A stretch of DNA of 64,000 nucleotides, taken from positions 201,100 to 265,099 of the forward strand of contig NZ_BMNH01000004.1 of assembly GCF_014646355.1 (NCBI RefSeq), written 5' to 3'. Below the pieces are notes generated by a model. That model did no database searches. It was not told the origin of the DNA and was given only the letters and a program-made list of their open reading frames with translations. A program made the position numbers and the translations under genes. The stretch comes from Nonomuraea cavernae. GTDB lineage: Bacteria; Actinomycetota; Actinomycetes; Streptosporangiales; Streptosporangiaceae. This document shows, in pieces, positions 49,616 to 57,417 of this stretch; position 1 is the stretch's first letter, and every line of letters starts with the position of its first letter.

Positions 49616-52012
49616 TTATACATCAGAGGAATCTAGGTCGAGAGCTGCCAGGGCGGCGTTGACGATACTGCCGGGCAGCAGGTCGTGCAGCTCGTACAGG
49701 TCCCGCACCGTTCCGGACTGGCCGAACTCGTCGACGCCGAGCGGGACGCCCGGCACCCCGAGAGCCGTGCCCAGCCAGGACATCGCGTGTGAGGCCGCGT
49801 CGTGCACCGTCACCACGGGAGCCCGCGCCGGGAAGGCCGCGCGCAGCGCGCCGGGAGCGCGCCGCGTCGTGGCGGTCCGCACGCCCTCGCGCAGCGAGCG
49901 CTGCCACGACCGGTAGAGCCGGCCGGCCGAGGTGACGTCGACCACATGCGCGGCGATCCCCTCGTCGGCGAGCTCCGCCGCCGCCTCCAGCACCTCGGGC
50001 AGCACCGCGCCCGAGGCCGCCAGATGCACGACGGGCGCGCCGCCGTCGCGCAGCTCGGGATGGTCGTGGTGGGCGTCCCTCAGCTGGTACGCCCCCGCCA
50101 GCGCCTGCCGCCGGAGCGTCTCGTCGCCCAGCCGCGACCGGGCGGCCTCGAAGGGGGCCTGGTCCACGGGCCGGGTGCTCAGCCGGAAGTAGTAGGCGCC
50201 CTCCCGGTCTCCGTCGCCGGTGCCGCTCCCGCCGGGGTCGGCGGCGATCCGGCCCAGCGCGTCGCAGAGCAGCCAGTCGAGGGCGGTGGCGTAGGCCGGC
50301 TCGACGAACGTCACGCCGGGCAGCTCCATCCCGACCGAGGCGGTGATCGTCGACTGGTGCGCGCCGCCCTCGGGGGCCAGGGTCACGCCCGACGGGGTGC
50401 CCGCCACGACGAACCGCGCCCCCGAGTAGACGCCGTGGACGAACGCGTCGAGACCGCGCAGCACGAACGGGTCGTACACGGTGCCCACCGGCAGCAGCGG
50501 CTGGTCGGACAGGTCCCACGACAGCCCGAGCTGGCCGAGCAGCAGGAACAGGTTCATCTCCGAGATGCCCAGCTCGATGTGCTGGCCGGCCGGGTTCTCC
50601 GACCAGCGCACCAGCCGGTCCTCGGTCCACGACCGGCGGCTGGCCGGGGAGAACACGCCGGTCTTGTTGATGAAGCCGGCCAGGTTGGTCGACGTGGCGA
50701 CGTCCGGAGCCGTCGTGACCAGGCGCGGCAGCACCGCCTCGTCGCGGGCGAGGTCCGTCAGCACCCGGCCGAACACCTCCTGCGTGGAGACCGGCTTGGT
50801 CACCCGTACGCCGGTCGCCGCGGGCACCTTGACCGGCTCGGCCGGCCGGCGTGGCGCCCGGGCCAGCTCCGCGCCGCGCCGGGCGGCCCAGGCTCCGGCG
50901 GGGGAGTCCGGGTCGAGCCGGTCCCACTCGGTGGCGACGTCCAGGCCGGTCCGCGTCCGCAGGTCGTCGATCTGCTCGCCGGACAGCAGGGCCGAGTGGT
51001 TGCGGGCGCCGCCGGCCATCGGCAGGCCCCATCCCTTGACCGTGTAGGCGAAGACCACGCTCGGCCGGTCGCGCACGGCGTCGCACTCGGCGAACGCCTC
51101 CAGCATGGCCGCGAGGTCGTGCCCGCCCAGGTCGGTGACCAGCGGAGCCAGCTCCTCGTCGGTGAAGCCGGCGGCGAACGCGGCGACCTCGGCGGGCGCC
51201 CCGTCCAGGAACCGCTCGCGCAGGCCGGGGCCGTGCAGGCCGAACAGCGACTGGTACTGCTCGTTCGGCATCGCGTCGATCCAGGCCCGCAGGTGGCCGC
51301 CGCCGGGGCGGGCGCAGACCTCGCGCAGCCGGTGGCCGTACTTGACCTCCACGACGTGCCAGCCGGCCGCCTCGAACTGGCCGCGCCACTGGTCGATGCG
51401 GATGCCGGGCACCACGCGGTCCAGGGACTGGCGGTTGAAGTCGACCAGCCACATGACGTTGCCCAGCCCGGCCGTGGACGGGTCGGCCACGGCCTCCCAG
51501 ATGTTGCCCTCGTCCAGCTCGGCGTCGCCGATCAGGGCCACGAACCGGGACGCGGGCCGCTGGCCGAAGTGGGCGTCGACGTACCTGCGGGTGACCGCGG
51601 CGAACAACGGCGCGGCGGCGCCGAGACCGACCGAGCCGGTGGAGAAGTCGACCCCGTCGGGGTCCTTGGTCCGGCTGGGGTAGGACTGCAGGCCGCCGCG
51701 GGCCCGCAGCCGGGTCAGGTACGAGCGGTCCAGGTTGCCCAGCAGGTACTGGACGGCGTGGAAGACGGGGGAGGCGTGCGGCTTGACGGCGACCCGGTCC
51801 TCGGCGCCGAGGTGGGCGAACCAGAGCGCGGTCATCGCGGTGACGAGCGACGCGCTCGACGCCTGGTGGCCGCCGACCTTGACGCCGTCGCCGGTGTCGC
51901 GCTCGCGGTTGGCGGCGTCCACGATGCGCGTGGCCAGCCACAGCACCCGCCGCTGGATCTCGTCGAGCACGGCCGGGTCCGGCGGCCGCGGGGGGACGCT
52001 GAGCTCGTTCAA
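49616..52012 (-). CDS. Pyruvate-dehydrogenase E1-like (transketolase-family) enzyme
   Basis: A 798-aa thiamin-diphosphate enzyme of the homodimeric AceE/transketolase type. Motifs: GGHQASSASLVTAMTALWFAHL, SVGLGAAAPLFAAVTRRYV, the ThDP motif GDAELDEGNIWEAV, YTVKGWGLPMAGGARNHSALL, and in the pyrimidine domain HIELGISEMNLFLLLGQLG with the activating Glu. No E2 or E3 gene is nearby, and it is about 100 aa shorter than AceE, so it may be a stand-alone 2-oxo-acid decarboxylase/transketolase serving this pathway. Start TTG at 52012 with GAGGTGG upstream; the operator motif is 40-60 bp upstream. Confidence 0.88.
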   Translation of the reverse strand: MNELSVPPRPPDPAVLDEIQRRVLWLATRIVDAANRERDTGDGVKVGGHQASSASLVTAMTALWFAHLGAEDRVAVKPHASPVFHAVQYLLGNLDRSYLTRLRARGGLQSYPSRTKDPDGVDFSTGSVGLGAAAPLFAAVTRRYVDAHFGQRPASRFVALIGDAELDEGNIWEAVADPSTAGLGNVMWLVDFNRQSLDRVVPGIRIDQWRGQFEAAGWHVVEVKYGHRLREVCARPGGGHLRAWIDAMPNEQYQSLFGLHGPGLRERFLDGAPAEVAAFAAGFTDEELAPLVTDLGGHDLAAMLEAFAECDAVRDRPSVVFAYTVKGWGLPMAGGARNHSALLSGEQIDDLRTRTGLDVATEWDRLDPDSPAGAWAARRGAELARAPRRPAEPVKVPAATGVRVTKPVSTQEVFGRVLTDLARDEAVLPRLVTTAPDVATSTNLAGFINKTGVFSPASRRSWTEDRLVRWSENPAGQHIELGISEMNLFLLLGQLGLSWDLSDQPLLPVGTVYDPFVLRGLDAFVHGVYSGARFVVAGTPSGVTLAPEGGAHQSTITASVGMELPGVTFVEPAYATALDWLLCDALGRIAADPGGSGTGDGDREGAYYFRLSTRPVDQAPFEAARSRLGDETLRRQALAGAYQLRDAHHDHPELRDGGAPVVHLAASGAVLPEVLEAAAELADEGIAAHVVDVTSAGRLYRSWQRSLREGVRTATTRRAPGALRAAFPARAPVVTVHDAASHAMSWLGTALGVPGVPLGVDEFGQSGTVRDLYELHDLLPGSIVNAALAALDLDSSDV

Positions 52013-52050
52013 GACACCACCTCGCCGATCATGGTCCGGACTGAACTCGG

Positions 52051-52089
52051 ATATGTCAGATTTTTATCTGAACCGAGGCTGATTGTCAC
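52051..52089 (-). promoter_or_regulatory. Promoter and operator of the E1-like gene
   Basis: On the minus strand: GTGACA (-35, 52084-52089), 17 bp, TAAAAA (-10, 52061-52066). On the plus strand ATATGTCAGAT runs 52051-52061 and forms a perfect inverted repeat TCAGAT-TTTT-ATCTGA at 52056-52071. The operator therefore covers the -10. Confidence 0.6.
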
Positions 52090-52154
52090 GCTTTATCAGT
52101 GTTGGGTTGGTGATGTTGCGTCGTGTTCCGTCCAGCGGCGATACTCGGGCGAGG

Positions 52155-52173
52155 ATACGTCAGAGATATTCAG
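52155..52173 (+). promoter_or_regulatory. FadR-type operator candidate before enoyl-CoA hydratase
   Basis: ATACGTCAGAGATATTCAG, core GTCAGAG at 52159-52165, 34 bp before the GTG of the hydratase. It lies about 105 bp from the divergent operator of the E1-like gene. Confidence 0.5.
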
Positions 52174-52198
52174 CACAGGTACCGGAAGGGGTGCGGGC

Positions 52199-52987
52199 GT
52201 GGGAGCGTACGAGACCATGACGCTGGAGGTGACCGGCCGGGTCGGGCGCATCACGTTCACCCGGCCCGAGGCGCTCAACAGCCTGACCGAGCAGGTGCTC
52301 GACGATCTCGACGCGGCGCTCGACGCCGTCGAGGCCGACCCCGAGGTGCGCGCCCTCATCATCGGCGGCACCGGCAAGGCGTTCACCGTCGGGCTCGACC
52401 GGGCGCTGCTCGACCGGGCCTTCGACGACGGAGCCGTGTGGGAACGGGTCATCAGACGGGTCGCCGCGCTCACCCTGCGCCTGGAACGGCTGCCGGTGCC
52501 GGTGATCGCCGCCGTCAACGGCCTGGCCAGGGCGGGCGGCTTCGAGCTGATCCTGGCCTGCGACCTCGTGCTGGTCGCCGCCTCCGCGCGGATCGCCGAC
52601 GCCCACACCACGTTCGGCGTGATCCCGGCCGGCGGCTCGACCTCCAGGCTGCCCCGGATCGTCGGCAGGCAGCGGGCCAGGGAGATCTTCCTCACCGGGC
52701 GGTGGATCCCCGCCGCCGAGGCGGTGGAGCTCGGCATCGCGCTCCAGGTGGTGCCGGACGAGCGGCTCGCCACGGCGGCGGACGAGCTCGCGGCCCAGTT
52801 CGCCGGCAAGTCCCGCGCCTGCCTGGCCGCGCTCAAGCGGCAGCTCGCCACGGCCGAGGGGCTGAGCGCCGAGGAGGCGCTGGGGCCCGAGATCGAGGAG
52901 TTCCTGGCCTACGTCACCCCGGCGGACTCCGACGCCCAGGAGGGCTACCGGGCCTGGCGGGAGAACCGCGCGCCGGCCTGGAGCTGA
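52199..52987 (+). CDS. Enoyl-CoA hydratase family protein
   Basis: A 262-aa crotonase. GGTGKAFTVGLDRALL and VNGLARAGGFELILACDLVLV form the oxyanion hole; VIPAGGSTSRLPRIVG and EGYRAWRENRAPAWS follow. Paralogue of the hydratase at 30998. GTG at 52199 (GGAAGGGG upstream) is used; ATG at 52216 is an alternative. It converges on the first GntR regulator with a 43-bp overlap of coding ends. Confidence 0.92.
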   Translation: MGAYETMTLEVTGRVGRITFTRPEALNSLTEQVLDDLDAALDAVEADPEVRALIIGGTGKAFTVGLDRALLDRAFDDGAVWERVIRRVAALTLRLERLPVPVIAAVNGLARAGGFELILACDLVLVAASARIADAHTTFGVIPAGGSTSRLPRIVGRQRAREIFLTGRWIPAAEAVELGIALQVVPDERLATAADELAAQFAGKSRACLAALKRQLATAEGLSAEEALGPEIEEFLAYVTPADSDAQEGYRAWRENRAPAWS

Positions 52988-53730
52988 CCCGTGTCGTGGT
53001 AGACGCCGCGCAGCGCGGCGAGGTGCCGGCGCATGGCGTCGGCCGCCAGGTCGGCCTCGCCCCGCTCGATGTGGCCCAGGATCCCGGCGTGCTCGCCGTC
53101 GATCTCGGGCCAGAACCTCGCGGGGATGTCGGGGCGTACGAACCTGGTCTCGAGCACCTTGAACACGGGCTCGGTCATCACGGTGAGGAGGGCGTTGCCC
53201 GCCGCGGCCACGATGAGCTTGTGGAAGCTGCGGTGCTCCCTGAACTTGGCCTCGCGCCCATGGGTGTGCGCCTCACGCTCCAGCGTGGCGCGCAGGAGGG
53301 CGAGATGGAGCTCGTCGTGGCGGGCCGCCGCCAGCCGGGCGGCGGGGACCTCCAGGATCTCGCGGGCCTCCATCATGTCGGCCATCGAGATGCCCTCGGA
53401 GCCCGACACGAGCCCGAGGCTCGTCTCCAGGTAGTCGCTCACCTGCGACGACTCCATCCGGCTGACGAAACTGCCGCCGGGCCCCACGGTGATCAGGCCG
53501 CGCGTGGCGAGCAGCCCGAGGGCCTGCCGCACCGTGCTCCGGCTGGCCCCGAACATGCCGGCCAGCTCGCCCTCGGCGGGCAGCCGGTCACCGGGGGCGA
53601 GCCCGCCGCTGATCACCAGGTCACGCAGCTGGTCGGCCACCTGCTGGTAGGCGGGACGGATGCGGTCGACCGGCAGGAGGGCCGCGCGTGAGCCGTCGCC
53701 CTCGGACCGGGCCCGCGATGTGGTCTTCAC
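52945..53730 (-). CDS. FadR-type GntR regulator 1
   Basis: A 261-aa GntR regulator of the FadR/FCD subfamily. Winged helix: RIRPAYQQVADQLRDLVISGGLAPGDRLPAEGELAGMFGASRSTVRQALGLLATRGLI. The helical FCD domain contains EHRSFHKLIVAAAGN and DGEHAGILGHIERGEADLA with metal-binding histidines and acidic residues. It is strongly similar to the neighbouring regulator 2 (shared SDYLETS, FREHR, MTEPVF phrases), so the two arose by duplication and may respond to different acyl-CoA or acid ligands. Start choice (GTG 53730 or TTG 53748) is uncertain. Confidence 0.93.
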   Translation of the reverse strand: MKTTSRARSEGDGSRAALLPVDRIRPAYQQVADQLRDLVISGGLAPGDRLPAEGELAGMFGASRSTVRQALGLLATRGLITVGPGGSFVSRMESSQVSDYLETSLGLVSGSEGISMADMMEAREILEVPAARLAAARHDELHLALLRATLEREAHTHGREAKFREHRSFHKLIVAAAGNALLTVMTEPVFKVLETRFVRPDIPARFWPEIDGEHAGILGHIERGEADLAADAMRRHLAALRGVYHDTGQLQAGARFSRQAR

Positions 53731-53772
53731 CTCTCGTACGCTCCCCAACTCGTCGGGGCCGGCGCTCCGGCC

Positions 53773-54546
53773 TCAGCCCTCTTGATAGGCGTCGCGGATG
53801 CGGCTGAGGTGGGCCTGCATGGCGGCGCTGGCGCCCTCGGCGTCGCCGGCCTCGATGCGGTCGATGATCGCCTCGTGCTCCTGGTCGACTCTCGCCCAGA
53901 ACTCGGGCGGGGCGTCGGTGTTGAGGAAACGCGTTTGGAGCACCCGGAACACCGGCTCGGTCATCATCGCGAGCAGGCCGTTGCCGCTCGCCTCGATGAT
54001 GATGCCGTGGAAGTGCCGGTGCTCGCGGAACTTCACGCTGCGGCCACGGCTGTGCTTCTCGCGCTCGACGGCGTCGCGCAGCGCGTCGAGGTGCCGCTGC
54101 TCACGCCGGCGCGCGGCCAGCGCGGTGGCGGGCACCTCCAGCAGCTCGCGGCCTTCCAGGATGTCGGCCAGCCGCAGCGCGGCCGAGCCGGACATCAGGC
54201 CGATGCTGGTCTCCAGGTAGTCGCTGATCTGGGCGGGCTCGATCCGTGAGACGAAGGTGCCGCCGGTGGTGCCCCGGACCGTCTTGACCAGCCCCTGTGA
54301 GGCGAGCACGCGCAGCGCCTCGCGGACCGTGCTCCGGCTCACCCCGAAGTTGCTCCCCAGGTCGCCCTCGGGCGGCAGCCGGTCACCCGAGGCCAGCGAG
54401 CCGTTGAGGATCAGCTCGCGGAGCTGGTCGGCGACCTGCTGGTAAGCCGGGCGCAACCGGCTCACCGGCAGTGTGTTCGGCGTCGGCGGAGAGGCCGCGC
54501 GCTCGGCGCCGCTCTCCTTCGCACTGGACGTGTTGCCCTGCCCCAT
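53773..54546 (-). CDS. FadR-type GntR regulator 2
   Basis: A 257-aa GntR/FCD regulator: RLRPAYQQVADQLRELILNGSLASGDRLPPEGDLGSNFGVSRSTVREALRVLASQGLV, then EHRHFHGIIIEASGN and DQEHEAIIDRIEAGDAEGA in the FCD domain. Two operator motifs, TTGTCAGACGA and AGGTCTGACAT, lie 130-161 bp upstream, 21 bp apart, so it is probably autoregulated. The N-terminus before LPVSRLRPAY is long and Ser/Ala-rich. Start ATG 54546 is favoured; ATG at 54570 is possible. It and regulator 1 are divided by only 42 bp. Confidence 0.93.
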   Translation of the reverse strand: MGQGNTSSAKESGAERAASPPTPNTLPVSRLRPAYQQVADQLRELILNGSLASGDRLPPEGDLGSNFGVSRSTVREALRVLASQGLVKTVRGTTGGTFVSRIEPAQISDYLETSIGLMSGSAALRLADILEGRELLEVPATALAARRREQRHLDALRDAVEREKHSRGRSVKFREHRHFHGIIIEASGNGLLAMMTEPVFRVLQTRFLNTDAPPEFWARVDQEHEAIIDRIEAGDAEGASAAMQAHLSRIRDAYQEG

Positions 54547-54675
54547 GGTCTCGCCTTCGTGAATGGTCATTAATGCAGAGAAGCCGTGCATGAACTCTTC
54601 AGAGCCGGAACTCTCGCATTCCCCGCATTGCCCCGCCGTTTGGCGGCCCACGGCCCGCTGTGGCCGTGCGTTCCC

Positions 54676-54707
54676 TTGTCAGACGATCCTTCACATAGGT
54701 CTGACAT
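54676..54707. promoter_or_regulatory. Double FadR-type operator before regulator 2
   Basis: TTGTCAGACGA (54676-54686) matches TNGTNNNACNA, the FadR-family consensus, and AGGTCTGACAT (54697-54707) is the mirror form. The cores are 21 bp apart, two helical turns, as expected for two regulator dimers on one DNA face. Confidence 0.65.
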
Positions 54708-54901
54708 CAAGAGTACGCGGCCTTGCCCAGCAGCTCCAGGGCCGTGGGTCATTGTTCCACAGCCGTCGCGAACGATGGGCCGTGATCGCCGTCAAGCGCG
54801 CCGTAAACACGCGGCGGCGAAGGCGTAAAGCAATCCTCAGACCTCCCGGGAACGCCGGTGCCCGAGTCGGCGGCGCGGGCGCGCCTCCCGGCGTGGTGGG
54901 C

Positions 54902-54937
54902 GCACCGGAGCCGTCCGCACGGCTCCGGTGCGGACGG
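54902..54937. other. Two overlapping, mutually exclusive hairpins
   Basis: Hairpin A: 13-bp perfect stem GCACCGGAGCCGT (54902-54914) with its complement at 54919-54931, loop of 4. Hairpin B: 10-bp perfect stem CCGTCCGCAC (54911-54920) with its complement at 54928-54937, loop of 7. They share bases, so only one can form in an RNA. It could be an attenuator or leftover terminator; no transcript is assigned. Confidence 0.5.
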
Positions 54938-55129
54938 TTCGCGGACGCGAAGCCGACCGGCCGGCGGAGTGCCGGGGCCGGCGCGACTGGTCTGTCCGGT
55001 ATTAGCCCGGTAAACATCGGATGAAGGAAGGATTGACATGCTGAGGTCCTGGAGAAGTGGGGGAGTTTGAAGGTCGGCGAACGAAGGGCAGGGAACGCGG
55101 CGGTCGGAGCGCGAGCGGTCGAGGCGTGA

Positions 55130-55158
55130 TTGACAGAGTTTGGCGATATACATCAGAC
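55130..55158 (+). promoter_or_regulatory. Promoter with operator motif before the VOC gene
   Basis: TTGACA at 55130-55135 and TACATCAGAC at 55149-55158, with the 17-18-bp position giving a weak -10 near TCAGAC/CAGACT. Same arrangement as the promoter before the acyl-CoA dehydrogenase at 33570. Confidence 0.5.
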
Positions 55159-55213
55159 TTATCAGCGGCCAGGCGACGTCCGCGCGGGCCAGGTGATCGA
55201 GGGAGTCCGCCTG

Positions 55214-56125
55214 ATGTTCGACGGCATCGACGTCGTGGTCCTGCCCGTGGCCGACACCGGCCCGCTACGGCGGCTGTACGTCGACGCGATGGGCTTCGAG
55301 GTCGTCGAGGCCGGGCCGGTGCGCGAGGCCGAGGCGTGGGCGCGGATCTGGGACCTGCCGTCGCCGCCCGCGACCTCGCTGCTGCTCGGCAAGCCCGGCA
55401 GCCACGGTGGCTGGATCAGGCTCGTCGCGGTGCCCGGCCTGCCCAAACCCGACGCGGCGGGGATCCCCGACCGCCCCGGCCCGTACGCGCTGGACTTCTA
55501 CCTGCGCCACCCCGGCGAGACCGAGGCCGTGATCGAGGAGCGGGGCTGGCGGTTCGTCAGCGACCCGGTCGACTACCTGCTGCCCGGCACCGCCCACCCG
55601 GTGCGGGAGCGGATGCTCGACCAGACCTCCTCGGGGCTGCTGCACGCGTTCGTCGGCTACCGCGAGGGCCGTACCCGCTGTGTCCTCGGCGAGCGGCCGG
55701 AGGTTGACGTGAGCGAGGTCAACGCCGTGGTGTTCGCCACCGATGACCTGCCCGCCGCGCGTACGTTCGCCGAGGACGTCCTCGGCGGCCGGATCTACTT
55801 CTCGGGCCGGTTCGAGGGCGAGGCGCTGGAGCGGCTGCTCACCCTCGGCCCCGGCGAGGGCTTCGACGCCGTGCTGACGCGCGGCCCGAAGTCGCGCAAC
55901 GCCCGGCTGGAGTTCATCCAGCGGCTGCCGGGTCACCCGCCGCGCCCGATGACCGGAGCGCCCAGAGTGGTCGCCGAATGCGCGATGGACGATCTCGCCG
56001 CGCTGGCCGAGCGGCTGGCCCACGGTTCCCACGGCGCGTCCACCGGAATCGTCGAGACCGCCGACGGTCCCCGCCTCGGCCTGCGCTCCCGCTACGGCGC
56101 GCACTTCTGCTTCCGACAGCGCTGA
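55214..56125 (+). CDS. Two-domain VOC (glyoxalase/dioxygenase-fold) protein
   Basis: A 303-aa protein with two vicinal-oxygen-chelate domains: residues about 1-140 (IDVVVLPVADTGPLRRLYVDAMGFEVVE, and ALDFYLRHPGET later) and about 170-303 (VNAVVFATDDLPAARTFAEDVLGGRIYFSG). The fold is shared by extradiol dioxygenases, glyoxalases and epimerases; the metal-binding residues cannot be fixed from sequence alone, and reaction and substrate are unknown. ATG at 55214 with GAGGGAG upstream. The promoter before it shares the cluster operator motif, tying it to the regulon. Confidence 0.8.
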   Translation: MFDGIDVVVLPVADTGPLRRLYVDAMGFEVVEAGPVREAEAWARIWDLPSPPATSLLLGKPGSHGGWIRLVAVPGLPKPDAAGIPDRPGPYALDFYLRHPGETEAVIEERGWRFVSDPVDYLLPGTAHPVRERMLDQTSSGLLHAFVGYREGRTRCVLGERPEVDVSEVNAVVFATDDLPAARTFAEDVLGGRIYFSGRFEGEALERLLTLGPGEGFDAVLTRGPKSRNARLEFIQRLPGHPPRPMTGAPRVVAECAMDDLAALAERLAHGSHGASTGIVETADGPRLGLRSRYGAHFCFRQR

Positions 56126-56192
56126 CGGACGCGGCGCTGACAGGCGCACTGACGGGCGCGGCGCCGACGGGCGCACTGACGGGCGCGGCGCT
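56120..56192 (+). repeat. 27-bp minisatellite between VOC and dehydrogenase genes
   Basis: Two to three imperfect copies of a 27-bp GC-rich unit containing GCGCACTGACGGGCGCGGCG (copies at 56144 and 56171). It fills the short gap between converging genes and may form RNA secondary structure. Confidence 0.7.
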
Positions 56193-56235
56193 GATTCGTC
56201 TGGCGGTGCCGACCCCGCCGCCCCCGGCCGCCCGG

Positions 56236-57417
56236 TCACATCAGCCGCGCGATCTCGTCGAGCATGACCTCCGTCGAGCCGCCGCCGATGGCGAGGAACC
56301 GGGCGTCACGCGCGATCCGCTCCACCTCCGAGCCGGTCACGAAGCCCGCGCCGCCGCTGAACTGCACGCACTTGTAGACCAGCTCGTTGACCAGCTCCGG
56401 GATCGACGCCTTCAGCATGGCCGCGTGCGTGCGCGGGTCCTCGCCGGCGTCCGCCCTGGCAGCCGCGTGGTACAGCATGGTCTTGGCGGCCGACAGCCGC
56501 GCGGTGAAACGCGCCAGCTCGTGCCGGAGCGCCTGCAGGTCCCACAGCGTCCTGCCGTACGCCGGACGCTCGCGCAGCCAGCCGACCGTCGCGGCCAGGG
56601 CCGCCTCGCCCAGGCCGACCGCCTGGGCCGACAGGCCGATCCGCTCGTGGTCGAGGCCGCGCATCATCCACCGGAACCCCGCGCCCTCCTCGCCGAGGCG
56701 GTTGCGCGCCGGGATCCGGCACCCGTCGAACACCAGCTCGCCGGTGTCGGCGCTGTGCCAGCCGCCCTTGGTGAACGTCCGCCCGTTGGACAGGCCGGGC
56801 GTGCCCCGCTCCACGACGAACAGCGACAGCCCGTGCCGTCCCGAGCCGGGCTCACCGGTGCGGGCGACGACGAAGAACAGGCCGGCGAGGTTGGCGTTGG
56901 AGATGAACGTCTTGCGGCCGTCCAGCACGTAGTGATCGCCGTCCCTGCGGGCGCGCGTCGCGAGGCGGGTGAGGTCGGAGCTCACGTCCGGCTCGGTCAC
57001 CGCGAGCGCGCAGATCCGCCGCCCGGACAACACGTCCGGCAGGAACCTCCGGCGCTGCTCGTCGTCGCCGGCCCGCGCCAGGTGCAGCGCGGAGAAGTCG
57101 GTGTGCACCGTGATCGAGGTCGCCACGCCCCCGTACGTCGAGCGTCCGAGCTCCTCGTTGAACACGACCGCGCCGCGCGTGCCCGCGCCGCCCCCGCCGA
57201 GTTCCTCGGGGAACGACAGGCCGAGCAGGCCCAGCTCGCCGAGCTCCCGGAACACCTCGCCGGGCACCCGCCGCGCCGCCTCCCAGTCGGCGGCGCGGGG
57301 GACGATCCGCTCGTTCACGAATCTGCGCAGGACCTCGCGCAGGGCGCGGTGCTCCTCGTCGAGGAAGGTGTCGTCGAGCCGGAGCGAGTCGATGACCCGG
57401 TTGGCGTCAGCGGCCAT
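56236..57417 (-). CDS. Acyl-CoA dehydrogenase
   Basis: A 393-aa ACAD: FLDEEHRALREVLRRFVNERIVPRA, CALAVTEPDVSSDLTRLATRA, VLDGRKTFISNANLAG, LRERPAYGRTLWDLQALRHELAR, and the C-terminus QFSGGAGFVTGSEVERIARDARFLAIGGGSTEVMLDEI. The TEPD and GGxGF...RDAR motifs are complete. Last gene of the transporter/amidase operon; it overlaps the amidase by 11 nt. Confidence 0.94.
   Translation of the reverse strand: MAADANRVIDSLRLDDTFLDEEHRALREVLRRFVNERIVPRAADWEAARRVPGEVFRELGELGLLGLSFPEELGGGGAGTRGAVVFNEELGRSTYGGVATSITVHTDFSALHLARAGDDEQRRRFLPDVLSGRRICALAVTEPDVSSDLTRLATRARRDGDHYVLDGRKTFISNANLAGLFFVVARTGEPGSGRHGLSLFVVERGTPGLSNGRTFTKGGWHSADTGELVFDGCRIPARNRLGEEGAGFRWMMRGLDHERIGLSAQAVGLGEAALAATVGWLRERPAYGRTLWDLQALRHELARFTARLSAAKTMLYHAAARADAGEDPRTHAAMLKASIPELVNELVYKCVQFSGGAGFVTGSEVERIARDARFLAIGGGSTEVMLDEIARLM

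Larger units (their letters stand above)
54547..55213. other. 667-bp intergenic region with operators, hairpins and a promoter
   Basis: No convincing gene is seen. It holds two operator motifs (54676-54707), two mutually exclusive strong hairpins (54902-54937), and a promoter with a TACATCAGAC motif (55130-55158) for the VOC gene. Small ORFs on either strand have no recognisable content. Confidence 0.6.

Noticed and set aside
49802..52987. A 1061-codon plus-strand open frame opposite the E1-like gene
   Set aside because: It is a GC-rich shadow: the minus strand encodes a full ThDP enzyme with motifs, while this frame shows only low-complexity Arg/Gly/Ala-rich sequence and no domains. Only its last part coincides with the real hydratase.
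54847..54885. GGGAACGCCGGTGCCCGAGTCG, similar to part of a cobalamin riboswitch core
   Set aside because: Only the GGGAA...CCGGTG piece fits; the downstream conserved elements and a B12-related gene are missing, and the next promoter lies further downstream.
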